Source: Acetobacteraceae bacterium
GTDB lineage: Bacteria > Pseudomonadota > Alphaproteobacteria > Acetobacterales > Acetobacteraceae
Length of the DNA stretch: 36,642 bases
Assembly (NCBI GenBank): GCA_025352995.1
Contig: JANXRN010000056.1
Coordinates: 1-36,642 of the forward strand
Direction of reading: 5' to 3'
Part shown: piece by piece, positions 1 through 10,082 of the stretch
Numbering within the stretch: position 1 is the stretch's first letter
How the letters are laid out: every line of letters begins with the position of its first letter
Translations under genes and position numbers: made by a program
The notes under the pieces: generated by a model
Seen by the model: the letters and a program-made list of their open reading frames with translations, nothing else
Told to the model about the DNA's origin: nothing
The model's database searches: none

Positions 1-2
1 GT

Positions 3-923
3 GGCAAGCGGGTGCTGGTCAGCCGGGTTAACTGGCTCAGCCTGTCCGACCCCGCCGCCACCGCCGCCGCCCTCCAGCGCGGCGACATCGATTGGTGGCA
101 CGACCCGCTGGTCGAACTGTTGCCAGCGCTGCGGGCGTCCCCCGGGGTGCGGATCAGTGTCGGTGATCCGACCGGGGTGATGCCGATCCTGTGCTTCAAC
201 CATACCCAGCCGCCGTTCAACAATCCGCGCCTGCGTCGGGCGGTTTTGCTCGCGGTCGATCAGGACGAATTCCTCCAAGCCGCGATGGGCAGCGAACCGG
301 AAATGACCCGCGCCGGCATCGGGGTATTCACCCAGGGCCACCCGTACGCCAATGATGCCGGGCTCGACGTTCTGACCTCGGTGCGCGACATCGATCTGGT
401 GCGCAAACTGGTGGTGCAAAGCGGCTATCGCGGGGAGCCGGTGGTGCTGCTCGCCCCCAATGACATCCCGCGCATGCAGGCGCTGGCACAAGTCGCCAAC
501 GACATGTTCGAGCGTATTGGGCTGAAGGTCGAATATGTCAGCATGGAATGGCAAACGCTGCTGCAACGGCGCACCAGCAAGGCCCCGACCAATGCCGGCG
601 GGTGGAGTGCGTTCTGCACCAGCTATCCCGGAACGGCCACGGTATCACCGGCCAATCACCTGCCGCTGCGGGCGACCGGGGAGCAGGCAACGACCGGCTG
701 GCCGACCAGCAGGCGCCTTGAGTCGCTACGCGACGACTGGTTCGATGCCGGCGATCTCGCCAGCCAGCAAACCATCTGCCGCGCCATTCAGCGCGTGGTG
801 TGGGAGGAAGTCCCCTATATCCCGCTCGGCCAATGGTTTACCCCCACCGCGACGCGGACCAATCTGAGCGGGATTGTGCGGGCGCCGTTCCCGGTGTTCT
901 GGGGGGTGGATCGGCTGGGATAG
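3..923 (+). CDS. ABC transporter substrate-binding protein, family 5 (peptide/nickel type), C-terminal part; truncated by window start
   Basis: Open to the left edge in frame 3 (GKRVLVSRVNW...). Typical SBP_bac_5 C-terminal text 'FNHTQPPFNNPRLRRAVLLAVDQDEF' and 'YIPLGQWFTPTATRTNLSGI'. Confidence 0.85.
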   Translation, partial: GKRVLVSRVNWLSLSDPAATAAALQRGDIDWWHDPLVELLPALRASPGVRISVGDPTGVMPILCFNHTQPPFNNPRLRRAVLLAVDQDEFLQAAMGSEPEMTRAGIGVFTQGHPYANDAGLDVLTSVRDIDLVRKLVVQSGYRGEPVVLLAPNDIPRMQALAQVANDMFERIGLKVEYVSMEWQTLLQRRTSKAPTNAGGWSAFCTSYPGTATVSPANHLPLRATGEQATTGWPTSRRLESLRDDWFDAGDLASQQTICRAIQRVVWEEVPYIPLGQWFTPTATRTNLSGIVRAPFPVFWGVDRLG

Positions 924-936
924 TCAGACAACGCGG

Positions 937-1788
937 CTAAATCCACAAGAATGGCAACACAATGCGCAGCGCCTGGCGCATCATCGCCTTGATCCGCTGC
1001 CCGGGTGCAGCATAATTTCGCTGGTGGCGGCCGCTGACCCCCTCGATCATCGGTTGCACCGGAAAGCGCGGCATGACCCGAATTGATTTCCTGGCGGCCA
1101 GGGTGGTCGCATACATCGTCGCCTCATCAAACCGCGTCCTGCCTGCCCAAATCCCACGGTAAACCTTGGCGAACGCGGCGGGCCGGAACGCGAACAGGCG
1201 TAAATCCATGCGCTGATTGCCGCGCCAGCGCCCTGACCCGATCAACGGCACATTGTGCAGGTCGCACGCGATATCCACACCGGCACGCGTCACCGCGCAG
1301 TGCAGTGCCGCCAGATTTAAAATCTTCAGCCGGCCGGTGGTTTTCCAGACAATATCGTCTGCCCGGATCAGGCTGGCATGGGCGATTGCGATATCGATCA
1401 GCTTGAACTCGCCATAGGCCTTGCCTGCCGATACCGGGTGATCATTGCCCGCAAAACTCATAATTTCGACCGCTTTGTCATGCGCGATGCCGGCAACACT
1501 CTCGCGTATCTCGGCGATACCGCTCGCGGAATTATCGGCGAAGACAATCCGGTCCACGACGGTTGCCGGCATCGCCAGATAGAATTTCAGGGCCGCGGCG
1601 TAATCCAACAACCGCGCGGCAGGATCGGCGCGCGCAACCGCTTCGGCGGGTGGACGCAAGGTCGCTGTCATCAGCAGCACCGCGCCACGTGGCGTATCGG
1701 GGCGCCGCAAACTGCCGCGCACAATGTCGTGGGTGAGGTTCAGATCAGGGTTGGTCGCATGTAACATCAGATCCTCAGCGCCCCGCAT
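937..1788 (-). CDS. Glycosyltransferase-like hypothetical protein (start may be the internal ATG at 1767)
   Basis: 283 aa ORF; text such as 'VDRIVFADNSASG...VEIMSFAGNDHPVSAGKAYGEFKLIDIAIAHA' resembles uncharacterised bacterial glycosyltransferase-like proteins. Follows the kinase-like gene on the same strand. Confidence 0.5.
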   Translation of the reverse strand: MRGAEDLMLHATNPDLNLTHDIVRGSLRRPDTPRGAVLLMTATLRPPAEAVARADPAARLLDYAAALKFYLAMPATVVDRIVFADNSASGIAEIRESVAGIAHDKAVEIMSFAGNDHPVSAGKAYGEFKLIDIAIAHASLIRADDIVWKTTGRLKILNLAALHCAVTRAGVDIACDLHNVPLIGSGRWRGNQRMDLRLFAFRPAAFAKVYRGIWAGRTRFDEATMYATTLAARKSIRVMPRFPVQPMIEGVSGRHQRNYAAPGQRIKAMMRQALRIVLPFLWI

Positions 1789-2779
1789 GGTGGGTTTCCA
1801 GCACGATAAGCTGGTGCGACAAATGCCGCACCAGTCGGCGCAGATACCAGCCGGTCACCCAGATTTTCGGCGGTTTTGACCAGACGTGACTGTGAATAAG
1901 GGTTCGCAGCCCATGGTGGAGGCGGGTCCAGGCCAAGGGCAATTCCGGCAGCAGCACGCCGCCTTGCGCACCACCTGCATGGAATGCCGCCTCGACGAAC
2001 CCGATCCAACCTTCCCGCGCCAGGCGCCACGGGCGCTGCAGGGCGGCATGGTTCAGGAATTGCGCCGCATCCACGATGCACGGCGCGGGCGGGCGGTAGT
2101 CGATATCGATGGCCACCACCGTATCGCCGGACAAAATCAAATTGCCCGGCTTGAAGTCGCCGTGCTGGCGGCTCCACGGCATGGCAATGGCGCCAACCAG
2201 TCCAGCCGTGCGACGCAGCACCTCGGCAGCGCCAAGCAGCAGGGGCATCCGCGTGCCGGCCTGTTGGGCCGTCGCGATCACCGCATCGAGTTGGGCGAGC
2301 ACTGGCGGCATGTCCCAGGTTCGGCTGGTCAGGCCGGCGGCAACATGAAAGCGCGCCAGCCACGCGCCTGACAGCGTAATCGCCGCCCGTGCTTCGGCGG
2401 GGGTTCCGCGCTGCACGATATGTTCCACTGTCGGGCCATCAATCCAACTGGCAACCACGATCGCCTGGGCTTGCAGCAGCAGGAGCGGCGTCGAACAGCC
2501 GATCCGGGGGTCCTGGGCCGACAATGCCTGCACCCCCTGCATTGCCGCGAAATACGCCGCCGCATTGGCGCAATCGGGGGCACCGGTGGCCGGATCGATG
2601 CACACCTTGATAACAACCGGCTGGCCATCTTCGGTGTCGTCGCCACGAAACACCCGCGACAGGCTGCCGCGCCGGATCGGGCGCACCACCAGCCGCGACG
2701 GCGCACCATTGGGGCCGGGCATCAGCGGACGCAAAATCTGTTGCAGATGGTCAGCCTCGGCGCGCATCGCTATCTCCAT
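1775..2779 (-). CDS. Phosphotransferase/kinase of the aminoglycoside phosphotransferase (APH)-like fold
   Basis: 334 aa; 'RQHGDFKPGNLILSGDTVVAIDIDYR' matches the HGDxxxxN catalytic loop and downstream metal-binding Asp of APH-like kinases. Confidence 0.7.
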   Translation of the reverse strand: MEIAMRAEADHLQQILRPLMPGPNGAPSRLVVRPIRRGSLSRVFRGDDTEDGQPVVIKVCIDPATGAPDCANAAAYFAAMQGVQALSAQDPRIGCSTPLLLLQAQAIVVASWIDGPTVEHIVQRGTPAEARAAITLSGAWLARFHVAAGLTSRTWDMPPVLAQLDAVIATAQQAGTRMPLLLGAAEVLRRTAGLVGAIAMPWSRQHGDFKPGNLILSGDTVVAIDIDYRPPAPCIVDAAQFLNHAALQRPWRLAREGWIGFVEAAFHAGGAQGGVLLPELPLAWTRLHHGLRTLIHSHVWSKPPKIWVTGWYLRRLVRHLSHQLIVLETHHAGR

Positions 2780-2891
2780 CGCGGCTTTTCAATAGCCTTC
2801 ATTGGCGCGGTGTTCGTCAAGCCGGGGGCGCGCTGGCAGATCGGGCGCTGCTTGTGTAAACATTCCGTGTAACTATCAAGGGACCTGCCGC

Positions 2892-3827
2892 GTGCTCACC
2901 CCGAACCGCCATTTGCTGCAAATCGAGGGCATGCACCCGCCGGAAATCTCGGCGTTGCTCGACCTTGCCGAAAGCTATGTCTTGCTCAACCGGTCCGGCA
3001 CCACCCAGCGCGATCTGCTGCGCGGGCGGACGCTGATCAACCTGTTTTTCGAGGACTCAACCCGCACCCGCACCAGCTTCGAAATCGCCGGCAAGCGCCT
3101 GGGCGCGGATGTCGTCAATATGTCGGTCGCCAATAGTTCGGTGAACAAGGGCGAAACCCTGCTCGATACCGCCGCCACGCTGAACGCAATGAATTGCGAC
3201 CTGCTTGTTGTGCGCCACGGCCAGTCCGGCGCGCCGGCGTTGCTGGCCCAAAAGGTTGAGGCGTCCGTCATCAACGCCGGCGACGGCACCCATGAACACC
3301 CGACCCAGGCGCTGCTCGACGCACTGACCATCCGCCGCCGGCGCGGCCGGCTCGAAGGCCTGGTGGTGGCGATCTGCGGCGATGTGCTGCATTCGCGGGT
3401 GGCACGATCGAACATTCATCTGCTGCTGGCGCTTGGCAGCCGGGTCCATATCGTCGGCCCGGTAACCCTGATCCCGACCGACGCCGCGCGTCTTGGCGTT
3501 ACCGTGTTCCACGACATGAAGGCGGGCCTTGCTGGCGCGGATATCGTGATGATGTTGCGCCTGCAAAAGGAACGCATGACCGGCGGGCTGGTGCCGTCGG
3601 CGCGCGAATTCTTCCGCTTCTGGGGGCTCGATGCCGAAAAGCTGGCTTATGCCAAGCCGGACGCGCTGGTGATGCATCCTGGCCCGATGAACCGCGGGGT
3701 GGAGATCGCCAGCGACGTCGCCGACGATCCGATCCGCAGTCTGATCAAGGAACAGGTCGAAATGGGGGTCGCGGTGCGGATGGCGGTGCTTGACGTGCTG
3801 TCGCGGCGGGCCAAACGCAATGACTGA
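2892..3827 (+). CDS. pyrB: Aspartate carbamoyltransferase catalytic subunit
   Basis: '[25 protein letters not shown]', '[18 protein letters not shown]', '[12 protein letters not shown]'. GTG start at 2892 chosen over the longer ORF start at 2802. Confidence 0.93.
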   Translation: MLTPNRHLLQIEGMHPPEISALLDLAESYVLLNRSGTTQRDLLRGRTLINLFFEDSTRTRTSFEIAGKRLGADVVNMSVANSSVNKGETLLDTAATLNAMNCDLLVVRHGQSGAPALLAQKVEASVINAGDGTHEHPTQALLDALTIRRRRGRLEGLVVAICGDVLHSRVARSNIHLLLALGSRVHIVGPVTLIPTDAARLGVTVFHDMKAGLAGADIVMMLRLQKERMTGGLVPSAREFFRFWGLDAEKLAYAKPDALVMHPGPMNRGVEIASDVADDPIRSLIKEQVEMGVAVRMAVLDVLSRRAKRND

Positions 3828-5091
3828 CCTGCTGATCCATAATGTCCGGCTGCTCGATCCCTCAGCCGGTCTCGACAGCCATGGCGCCCTGCTGGTGCGC
3901 GACGGAAAAATCGCCGATTTCGGCGCCAATCTTGGCCGTCCCGACGTGCCGATGCGCGATGGCGATGGCGCGATCCTGTGCCCAGGGCTGGTCGACATGC
4001 GCGCCGAGCTGGGCGAACCAGGCGGCGAATATCGCGAAACCATCGCCTCCGCTGCGGCGGCGGCAGCGTTTGGCGGCATCACCACCCTGGCCGCCCTGCC
4101 CGATACGGTGCCCGCGATCGACGATCCGGCTTTGGTGCGGTTGCTGCGGGTGCGCGGTGACGAAACCGGTAGCCTGACCATCCTGCCGTACGCCGCGGTC
4201 ACCCGCGGCTGCCGGGGCGAGGAAATGGCCGAGCTTGGTTTGCTGGCCGAAGCAGGCGCTGTTGCCTTCACCGATGGCGCGCGCGCGATCGGCTCGGCGC
4301 GGATGATGCGGCTCGCGCTGTCCTATGCGAAAGGCTTCGGCGCCCGGATCATCCAACACCCGGAAGACCCGAGCCTTGCGGCTGGCGGCGCTGCCACCAG
4401 CGGCGAACTGGCAACCCGCCTTGGCTTGCCCGCCATTCCCGCCGCCGCCGAGGCAATCCTGGTGGCGCGCGACATCCGCCTTGCCGAACTGACCGGTGGG
4501 TCGGTGCATTTCGCCCATGTTTCGACCGGGGAGGCACTTGGCCTGATCCGCGACGCCCGCGCGCGCGGCTTGAACGTGACCTGCGACACTGCCCCGCCCT
4601 ATTTTGACCTCAACGAAACCGCGATCGGCAATTTCCGCACCTATGCGAAGTTCTCGCCCCCGTTGCGCGCCGACAGCGACCGGATCGCAGTGGCGGCGGC
4701 GCTCGCCGATGGCACCATCGATGCCATAGCGTCCGACCACCAGCCGCGTGATGCCGATGACAAGCGCCTGCCGTTTGCGCAAGCCTCGGCCGGCGGCACC
4801 GGGTTGGCGACCTTGCTGGCGGTGACTCTGGCACAGGTGCATGGCGGCTTGGTGTCGCTTAGCGCGGCCATCGCGTTGCTGACCTGCCGCCCGGCGACAC
4901 TGCTTGGCAGCCCGGCCGGCACCTTGCGCCGTGGGGCGGCGGCTGATTTGTGCCTGTTCGACCTCGAACGTGCCTGGCAGGTCGAGGCCGGTAAGTTGCC
5001 CGGCAAGGCGCAAAACACCCCCTTCGATGGCCGCGCCCTCGAAGGCCGGGTGGTCGCAACCTTCAAAGCGGGACGAAAGGTGTTCGGATGA
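3820..5091 (+). CDS. pyrC: Dihydroorotase-like protein (PyrC family); HxH metal motif missing, so possibly a non-catalytic ATCase-associated form
   Basis: ATG at 3820 overlaps the pyrB stop. '[42 protein letters not shown]' aligns to the amidohydrolase N-terminal motif; '[10 protein letters not shown]' and 'ASDHQPRD' also fit the family. Confidence 0.85.
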   Translation: MTDLLIHNVRLLDPSAGLDSHGALLVRDGKIADFGANLGRPDVPMRDGDGAILCPGLVDMRAELGEPGGEYRETIASAAAAAAFGGITTLAALPDTVPAIDDPALVRLLRVRGDETGSLTILPYAAVTRGCRGEEMAELGLLAEAGAVAFTDGARAIGSARMMRLALSYAKGFGARIIQHPEDPSLAAGGAATSGELATRLGLPAIPAAAEAILVARDIRLAELTGGSVHFAHVSTGEALGLIRDARARGLNVTCDTAPPYFDLNETAIGNFRTYAKFSPPLRADSDRIAVAAALADGTIDAIASDHQPRDADDKRLPFAQASAGGTGLATLLAVTLAQVHGGLVSLSAAIALLTCRPATLLGSPAGTLRRGAAADLCLFDLERAWQVEAGKLPGKAQNTPFDGRALEGRVVATFKAGRKVFG

Positions 5092-5690
5092 TCGACGCAA
5101 CCAGCATGATGATTTTCGCCGGCTTGTTCGTGATGGGCTATCTGTCGGGCAGCGTGCCATACGGGTTGCTGCTGGTGCGCGCGGCGGGATTGGGCGATGT
5201 CCGCAAGTTCGGCTCGGGCAGCACTGGCGCCACCAACGTGCTGCGCGCCGGCAACAAGACAATCGCTGCCGCAACCTTGCTGTTGGATGCCCTGAAAGGC
5301 GCGGTCGCGGTGTGGATTGGCGGCTATATCGACGGCGCTTTCGGCATGGCGTTTGCCGGTTTGGGCGCCGTGATCGGGCATTTGTTTCCGGTCTGGCTCG
5401 GCTTCAAGGGCGGCAAGGGGATTGCGACCGGGGCGGGCGTGGTGCTGACCGCGATGCCGCTGATCGGGCTGATCGGGGCTGCGATCTGGCTGGCATCGGC
5501 GGTGGCGACCCGGTTTTCGTCGCTGTCGTCGCTGCTCGCCTGCGCGGCCATGCCGGTGCTGGCCATTGCCCTGCAACGCCCGTTCCCGTTGCAGGCGATG
5601 ACGGTGCTGATCGCGGTGCTGATTTATGAACGCCATCGCGGCAATATTGCGCGGCTGATCGCCGGGACGGAGCCGCGGATCGGGCGGTGA
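5088..5690 (+). CDS. plsY: Glycerol-3-phosphate acyltransferase PlsY
   Basis: 200 aa membrane protein with 'GYLSGSVPYGLLL', 'GSGSTGATNVLRAGNK', 'GFKGGKGIATGAGV'; ATGA overlap with the upstream gene. Confidence 0.93.
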   Translation: MIDATSMMIFAGLFVMGYLSGSVPYGLLLVRAAGLGDVRKFGSGSTGATNVLRAGNKTIAAATLLLDALKGAVAVWIGGYIDGAFGMAFAGLGAVIGHLFPVWLGFKGGKGIATGAGVVLTAMPLIGLIGAAIWLASAVATRFSSLSSLLACAAMPVLAIALQRPFPLQAMTVLIAVLIYERHRGNIARLIAGTEPRIGR

Positions 5691-5757
5691 ATTTGTTGTG
5701 TCCGATCCCCATTTCCATGCTATGGTGTTGTACCATCGTCCCATTGGAGCCCTCCAA

Positions 5758-5985
5758 ATGGCAAGCGTCGCCCTCCGCGAACGTCCTAACCCAGTCATCC
5801 GCCACTTTGCGGAATTGTCGGTGGTCGCGCTCACCCATGCCGTCGACGTTGACGGTCGCCGACTTGCCAAGGGCAGCCGTGGAACGGTCGTCGCAGCCTA
5901 TCACGATGGCGTGGGGCACGAAGTAGAATTTGAGCACCCGTTCCACGCTGTCTTAACCTTGGAAGCCGGCGACCTGACTGCGTGA
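5758..5985 (+). CDS. Small DUF4926-like protein (putative SH3-like barrel)
   Basis: 'FAELSVVALTHAVDVDGRRLAKGSRGTVVAAYHDGVGHEVEFEHPFHAVLTLEAGDLTA' fits the DUF4926 pattern as recalled. ATG at 5758 preceded by 'ggag'; a longer GTG-start ORF begins at 5698. Confidence 0.6.
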   Translation: MASVALRERPNPVIRHFAELSVVALTHAVDVDGRRLAKGSRGTVVAAYHDGVGHEVEFEHPFHAVLTLEAGDLTA

Positions 5986-6311
5986 CCTTGCTGCCCAACG
6001 GCACCGAAGCGCTGATCAATGACGCAAAAATCCGAGATTACCTGCTCAATCCAGACAATGCACAAAATGGCGGCAAGGCAAGGCGATTTACCCAGTATGG
6101 TTTCGATCAGGCCGATTGGGTGCACCTCGCCAGTGCTTTGAAAAATCATCCGCTCACCAACCAAATTGCGACCACCGCCATGTCGCCGCACGGGACAAAA
6201 TACGTTGTGCGATGCAATATGAGCACGCCCGACCAACGCAATCCCTGCATGGTGTCAATCTGGATCGTTGAAAACGGCCAGATCATCCCCCGCTTTGTGA
6301 CCGCGCATTAA
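5982..6311 (+). CDS. DUF6883-like small protein
   Basis: 109 aa; 'LPNGTEALINDAKIRDYLLNPDNAQNGGKARRFTQYGFDQADW...GTKYVVRCNM...SIWIVENGQIIPRFVTAH' fits the DUF6883 pattern as recalled. GTG start overlaps the stop of the upstream small gene. Confidence 0.6.
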   Translation: MTLLPNGTEALINDAKIRDYLLNPDNAQNGGKARRFTQYGFDQADWVHLASALKNHPLTNQIATTAMSPHGTKYVVRCNMSTPDQRNPCMVSIWIVENGQIIPRFVTAH

Positions 6312-7403
6312 ATGTCAGACAGCGAATGCCTCCGCCTCGCCCGCAGCGAGGGCGTCGGCCCGGTTACCTACCGCAAACTCCTCGCCCGCTTCGGCAGTGC
6401 CGCCGCCGCCCTTGACGCCCTGCCGCAGATCGCCCGTGCCGCCGGCCGCGCCAATCCGCCAACGATCCCCAGCGCCGACGCCACCGCCCGGGAAATCGAG
6501 GCGGTCTGCAAATTCGGCGCGCAGTTCATCTTTATCGACAACCCAGCCTACCCGCCCTTGCTCGCCGAACTGCCCGACGCGCCACCAGTGCTGATGGTGC
6601 ACGGCGACGCGGCCCTGCTATCCGCGCGCGCCATTGCGCTGGTCGGCAGCCGCAACGCATCCGCCAACGGCCAGCGCCTTGCCGGCCAGATCGCCGCCGA
6701 TCTCGCCGCCCATAACATTGTCGTGATCTCCGGCCTCGCCCGCGGCATCGACGCCGCCGCCCATCGCGGCGCGCTCACGCGCGGCACCACCATCGCCTGC
6801 GTCGCCGGCGGCTTGGACGTGCCTTACCCAGATGAAAACGCCGCTCTGCAAGCTGAAATCGCAGGCGCCGGCGCGGTGATCTCCGAAGTCCCGCTTGGCA
6901 CCACCCCGCTTGCCCGCCACTTCCCGCGCCGCAATCGGCTGATCGCCGGCCTCGCCCTCGGCACGCTGGTGGTCGAAGCGGCACTCAAATCCGGCAGCCT
7001 GATTACCGCCCGCATCGCGCTCGACGCCAATCGGGAGGTTTTCGCCATCCCCGGCTCCCCGCTTGACCCGCGCGGGCGTGGCGGCAACGCGCTGATCCGG
7101 GCTGGCGAGGCGCGCCTGGTTGAGTCCGCCCAAGACATCATCGACGATCTACCCTTGATCCCGCGCCTCCGCCTCCCCAGTTCCCCCACCCCGAACCTCG
7201 CCACATTAGCCCCGCTGGACCACGCCGCCGCCACTGCCAGCCTGCTTGCTTTGCTATCCCCCGAACCTACCCCGGTTGACGATCTGATCCGGCGCTGCCA
7301 GTTCTCTGCCGCCGAGGTCGCCACGGTCCTGCTGGATCTGGAGCTCGCCGGTCGGATCGAGACCCTGCCCGGCAATCGCGTGGCATTGCTGACGCCGCCC
7401 TAG
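6312..7403 (+). CDS. dprA: DNA-processing protein DprA (Smf)
   Basis: 'ALVGSRNASANGQRLAGQIAADLAAHNIVVISGLARGIDAAAHRGAL' and 'FPRRNRLIAGLALGTLVVEAALKSGSLITARIALDANREVFAIPGSPLDPRGRGGNALI'. Confidence 0.95.
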   Translation: MSDSECLRLARSEGVGPVTYRKLLARFGSAAAALDALPQIARAAGRANPPTIPSADATAREIEAVCKFGAQFIFIDNPAYPPLLAELPDAPPVLMVHGDAALLSARAIALVGSRNASANGQRLAGQIAADLAAHNIVVISGLARGIDAAAHRGALTRGTTIACVAGGLDVPYPDENAALQAEIAGAGAVISEVPLGTTPLARHFPRRNRLIAGLALGTLVVEAALKSGSLITARIALDANREVFAIPGSPLDPRGRGGNALIRAGEARLVESAQDIIDDLPLIPRLRLPSSPTPNLATLAPLDHAAATASLLALLSPEPTPVDDLIRRCQFSAAEVATVLLDLELAGRIETLPGNRVALLTPP

Positions 7404-7436
7404 TGGGCTAACGCCCACATAATCGCACGAGATCGC

Positions 7437-10082
7437 ATGTCGGATTTATTGGTCGTTGAGTCCCCCGCCAAAGCCAAAACCATCGAGAAATATCTCGGCC
7501 CCGGCTTCACCGTACTCGCAAGCTTCGGCCATGTCCGCGACCTGCCACCGAAAGATGGCAGCGTGCGGCCCGAGGAGGACTTCGCCATGGACTGGGCCGC
7601 CGATGACCGCGGCGCCCGCCAGATGGCCGCAATCGGCAAGGCGCTCAAGGGCGTCAAGACCCTGTATCTGGCAACCGATCCGGATCGCGAAGGCGAGGCG
7701 ATTTCCTGGCATGTCCATGCCATGCTGGCCGAGAAAAACCTGCTGAAAGGCATCGCGGTCAAACGCATCACCTTTAATGAGGTGACCAAGAACGCCGTCC
7801 GTTACGCCATCGACCATCCCCGTGAACTCGACCAGCCGTTGATTGACGCCTATCTCGCCCGCCGCGCGCTGGATTATCTGGTCGGCTTCACGCTGTCCCC
7901 GGTGCTGTGGCGTAAACTCCCTGGCAGCCGGTCCGCCGGCCGGGTGCAATCGGTCGCGCTGCGCCTGATCTGCGAGCGCGAAGCGGAAATCGAAGCCTTC
8001 AAGCCGCGCGAATACTGGACCATTGAAGCCGCCCTGATCACCCAAGCTGGCGCGCCGTTCGCGGCGCGGCTGGTGGCGCTCGACGGCAAAAAACTCGACC
8101 AGTTCGACCTGAATACCGAAGCGAAAGCGCTTGCTGCCAAGGCACAGGTCGAATCGGGAAAATTCAGCGTCGAAAGCGTTGAACGCAAACGGGTGCGCCG
8201 CCATCCGCCGGCGCCGTTCACCACCTCGACCTTGCAGCAGGACGCCAGCCGCAAGCTCGGCTTCACCGCCCAGCACATCATGCGCCTCGCCCAGGGGTTG
8301 TATGAAGGTGTCGCAATCGACGGCGAAACCACCGGGCTGATCACCTACATGCGCACCGATGGCGTGCAGATGGCCCGCGAAGCGATTGACGCCGCCCGCG
8401 CTCACATCAAATCCAGCTTCGGCCCCACTTATCTGCCCGGCCAGGCGCGCGAATACACCAGCCGCGCCAAGAACGCCCAGGAAGCCCACGAAGCCATCCG
8501 CCCGACCGATTTCTCCCGCAGCCCGGATCAGGTGGGGCAATACCTCAACCCCGAACAGCGCCGGCTCTACGAACTGATCTACAAGCGCGCCGTCGCATCC
8601 CAGATGCAGTCCGCCGAGTTTGATCAGGTGGTGGTCGAGATGGCCGAGCCTGGCAAAGCAAAAGGCCCGCAACTGCGTGCCAACGGCTCGATCTTAGCGT
8701 TCGACGGCTTCCTCAAGCTTTACCGCGAAGACGTCGAGGACGGCGAGGACGACGATAACCGCATGCTGCCGCCAATGGCCGAGCGCGACCCGCTGAAGCG
8801 CGACAAGGTGGACGCCAGCCAGCATTTCACCCAGCCGCCGCCGCGCTATTCGGAAGCGTCGTTGGTCAAGAAAATGGAGGAACTCGGCATCGGCCGGCCC
8901 TCGACCTATGCCTCGATCCTGACGGTTTTGCAGGACCGCAACTACGTCAAAATCGACAAGAAGCGCTTTGTGCCGGAAGATCGTGGCCGGTTGGTCACCG
9001 CCTTCCTGACCAGCTTCTTCGAACGCTATGTCGATCCCGGCTTCACCGCCGGGCTGGAAGAACAGCTCGATGATATTTCCGGCGGGCGCGCCGACTGGCG
9101 GGCGGTGATGCGGCAATTCTGGGCAGCGTTCTCGGGCGCTGTTGAGCAAACCCGTGACCTCAAGATCAGCGATGTCATCGACGCGCTCGACCGCGACCTC
9201 GGCGGGCATTTTTTCCCACCCAACGCGGACGGCACCGCCCCCCGCGTCTGCACCGCCTGCGGCACTGGCCGGCTCGGGCTGAAACTCGGCCGCCATGGCA
9301 GCTTCATTGGCTGCTCCAACTACCCGACCTGCCAGTTCACCCGCCGCCTCGCCATCAACGCCGGCGACGAAGGCGGGGATCAGCTCAAGGAAGGTATGCG
9401 CGAACTCGGCTACCACCCGGAGACCGGTGAAGCCGTCACCGTGCGCCGTGGTCCCTACGGGGTTTACGCCCAGCAGGGCGAACAAATTCCCGACAGCAAG
9501 GTCAAACCGCGCCGAACCAGCCTGCCGAAGGGGATGGATGGCGACACCATCGACCTCGAAGCTGCGCTGGCGCTGCTCGCCCTGCCGCGCCTGGTCGGGA
9601 GCCACCCGGAGACCAAAGACGACATTACAGCCGGCCTCGGCCGCTTCGGGCCGTTCGTGAAAATGGGCAGCGTGTTTGCCTCGCTGGACCGCGATGACAA
9701 CGTGCTGGTCATCGGGTTGAACCGCGCCGTCGATCTGCTGGCGGCCAAGCTCGCCTCGATCCGCAGCCTGGGGCCACATCCGAAAGACCAGGCCCCCGTC
9801 GTGGTTAAAAAGGGCCGCTTCGGACCCTATGTGCAACATGGTGACATGATCGCCAATCTGCCGCGCGATGTCGGGATGGATGACATCACGCTCGCCGAAG
9901 CTGCGGCTTTGGTGGCGGAGAAGGGTAAGAAGATGAAGCCGCGCGGGGGGAAGAAACCCACCAAGGCGGCGGCGGCTAAGCCGGCAAAGGCTGAAAAGGC
10001 CGCTACGACAGCTAAGGCAGTGGTGCAGAAGAAAGTGGTCGTCAAGAAGAAGGCGGCAGTGAAGAAGAAAGTGGCTAAGTAA
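7437..10082 (+). CDS. topA: DNA topoisomerase I
   Basis: 881 aa; 'LLVVESPAKAKTIEKYLGPGFTVLASFGHVRDLP', 'TDPDREGEAISWH', 'ITYMRTDGVQMA', Zn-finger 'CTACGTGRLGLKLGRHGSFIGCSNYPTC', Lys/Ala-rich C-terminal tail. Confidence 0.97.
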   Translation: MSDLLVVESPAKAKTIEKYLGPGFTVLASFGHVRDLPPKDGSVRPEEDFAMDWAADDRGARQMAAIGKALKGVKTLYLATDPDREGEAISWHVHAMLAEKNLLKGIAVKRITFNEVTKNAVRYAIDHPRELDQPLIDAYLARRALDYLVGFTLSPVLWRKLPGSRSAGRVQSVALRLICEREAEIEAFKPREYWTIEAALITQAGAPFAARLVALDGKKLDQFDLNTEAKALAAKAQVESGKFSVESVERKRVRRHPPAPFTTSTLQQDASRKLGFTAQHIMRLAQGLYEGVAIDGETTGLITYMRTDGVQMAREAIDAARAHIKSSFGPTYLPGQAREYTSRAKNAQEAHEAIRPTDFSRSPDQVGQYLNPEQRRLYELIYKRAVASQMQSAEFDQVVVEMAEPGKAKGPQLRANGSILAFDGFLKLYREDVEDGEDDDNRMLPPMAERDPLKRDKVDASQHFTQPPPRYSEASLVKKMEELGIGRPSTYASILTVLQDRNYVKIDKKRFVPEDRGRLVTAFLTSFFERYVDPGFTAGLEEQLDDISGGRADWRAVMRQFWAAFSGAVEQTRDLKISDVIDALDRDLGGHFFPPNADGTAPRVCTACGTGRLGLKLGRHGSFIGCSNYPTCQFTRRLAINAGDEGGDQLKEGMRELGYHPETGEAVTVRRGPYGVYAQQGEQIPDSKVKPRRTSLPKGMDGDTIDLEAALALLALPRLVGSHPETKDDITAGLGRFGPFVKMGSVFASLDRDDNVLVIGLNRAVDLLAAKLASIRSLGPHPKDQAPVVVKKGRFGPYVQHGDMIANLPRDVGMDDITLAEAAALVAEKGKKMKPRGGKKPTKAAAAKPAKAEKAATTAKAVVQKKVVVKKKAAVKKKVAK

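Noticed and set aside
3862-5274. Antisense ORF of 470 aa opposite pyrC/plsY
   Set aside because: Mirror of two well-supported genes, no recognisable domain; high-GC artefact.
9930-10082. Lys/Ala-rich repetitive end of topA as a possible tandem-repeat element or separate gene
   Set aside because: In frame with topA; basic Lys/Ala tails are common on alphaproteobacterial and other topoisomerase I proteins.
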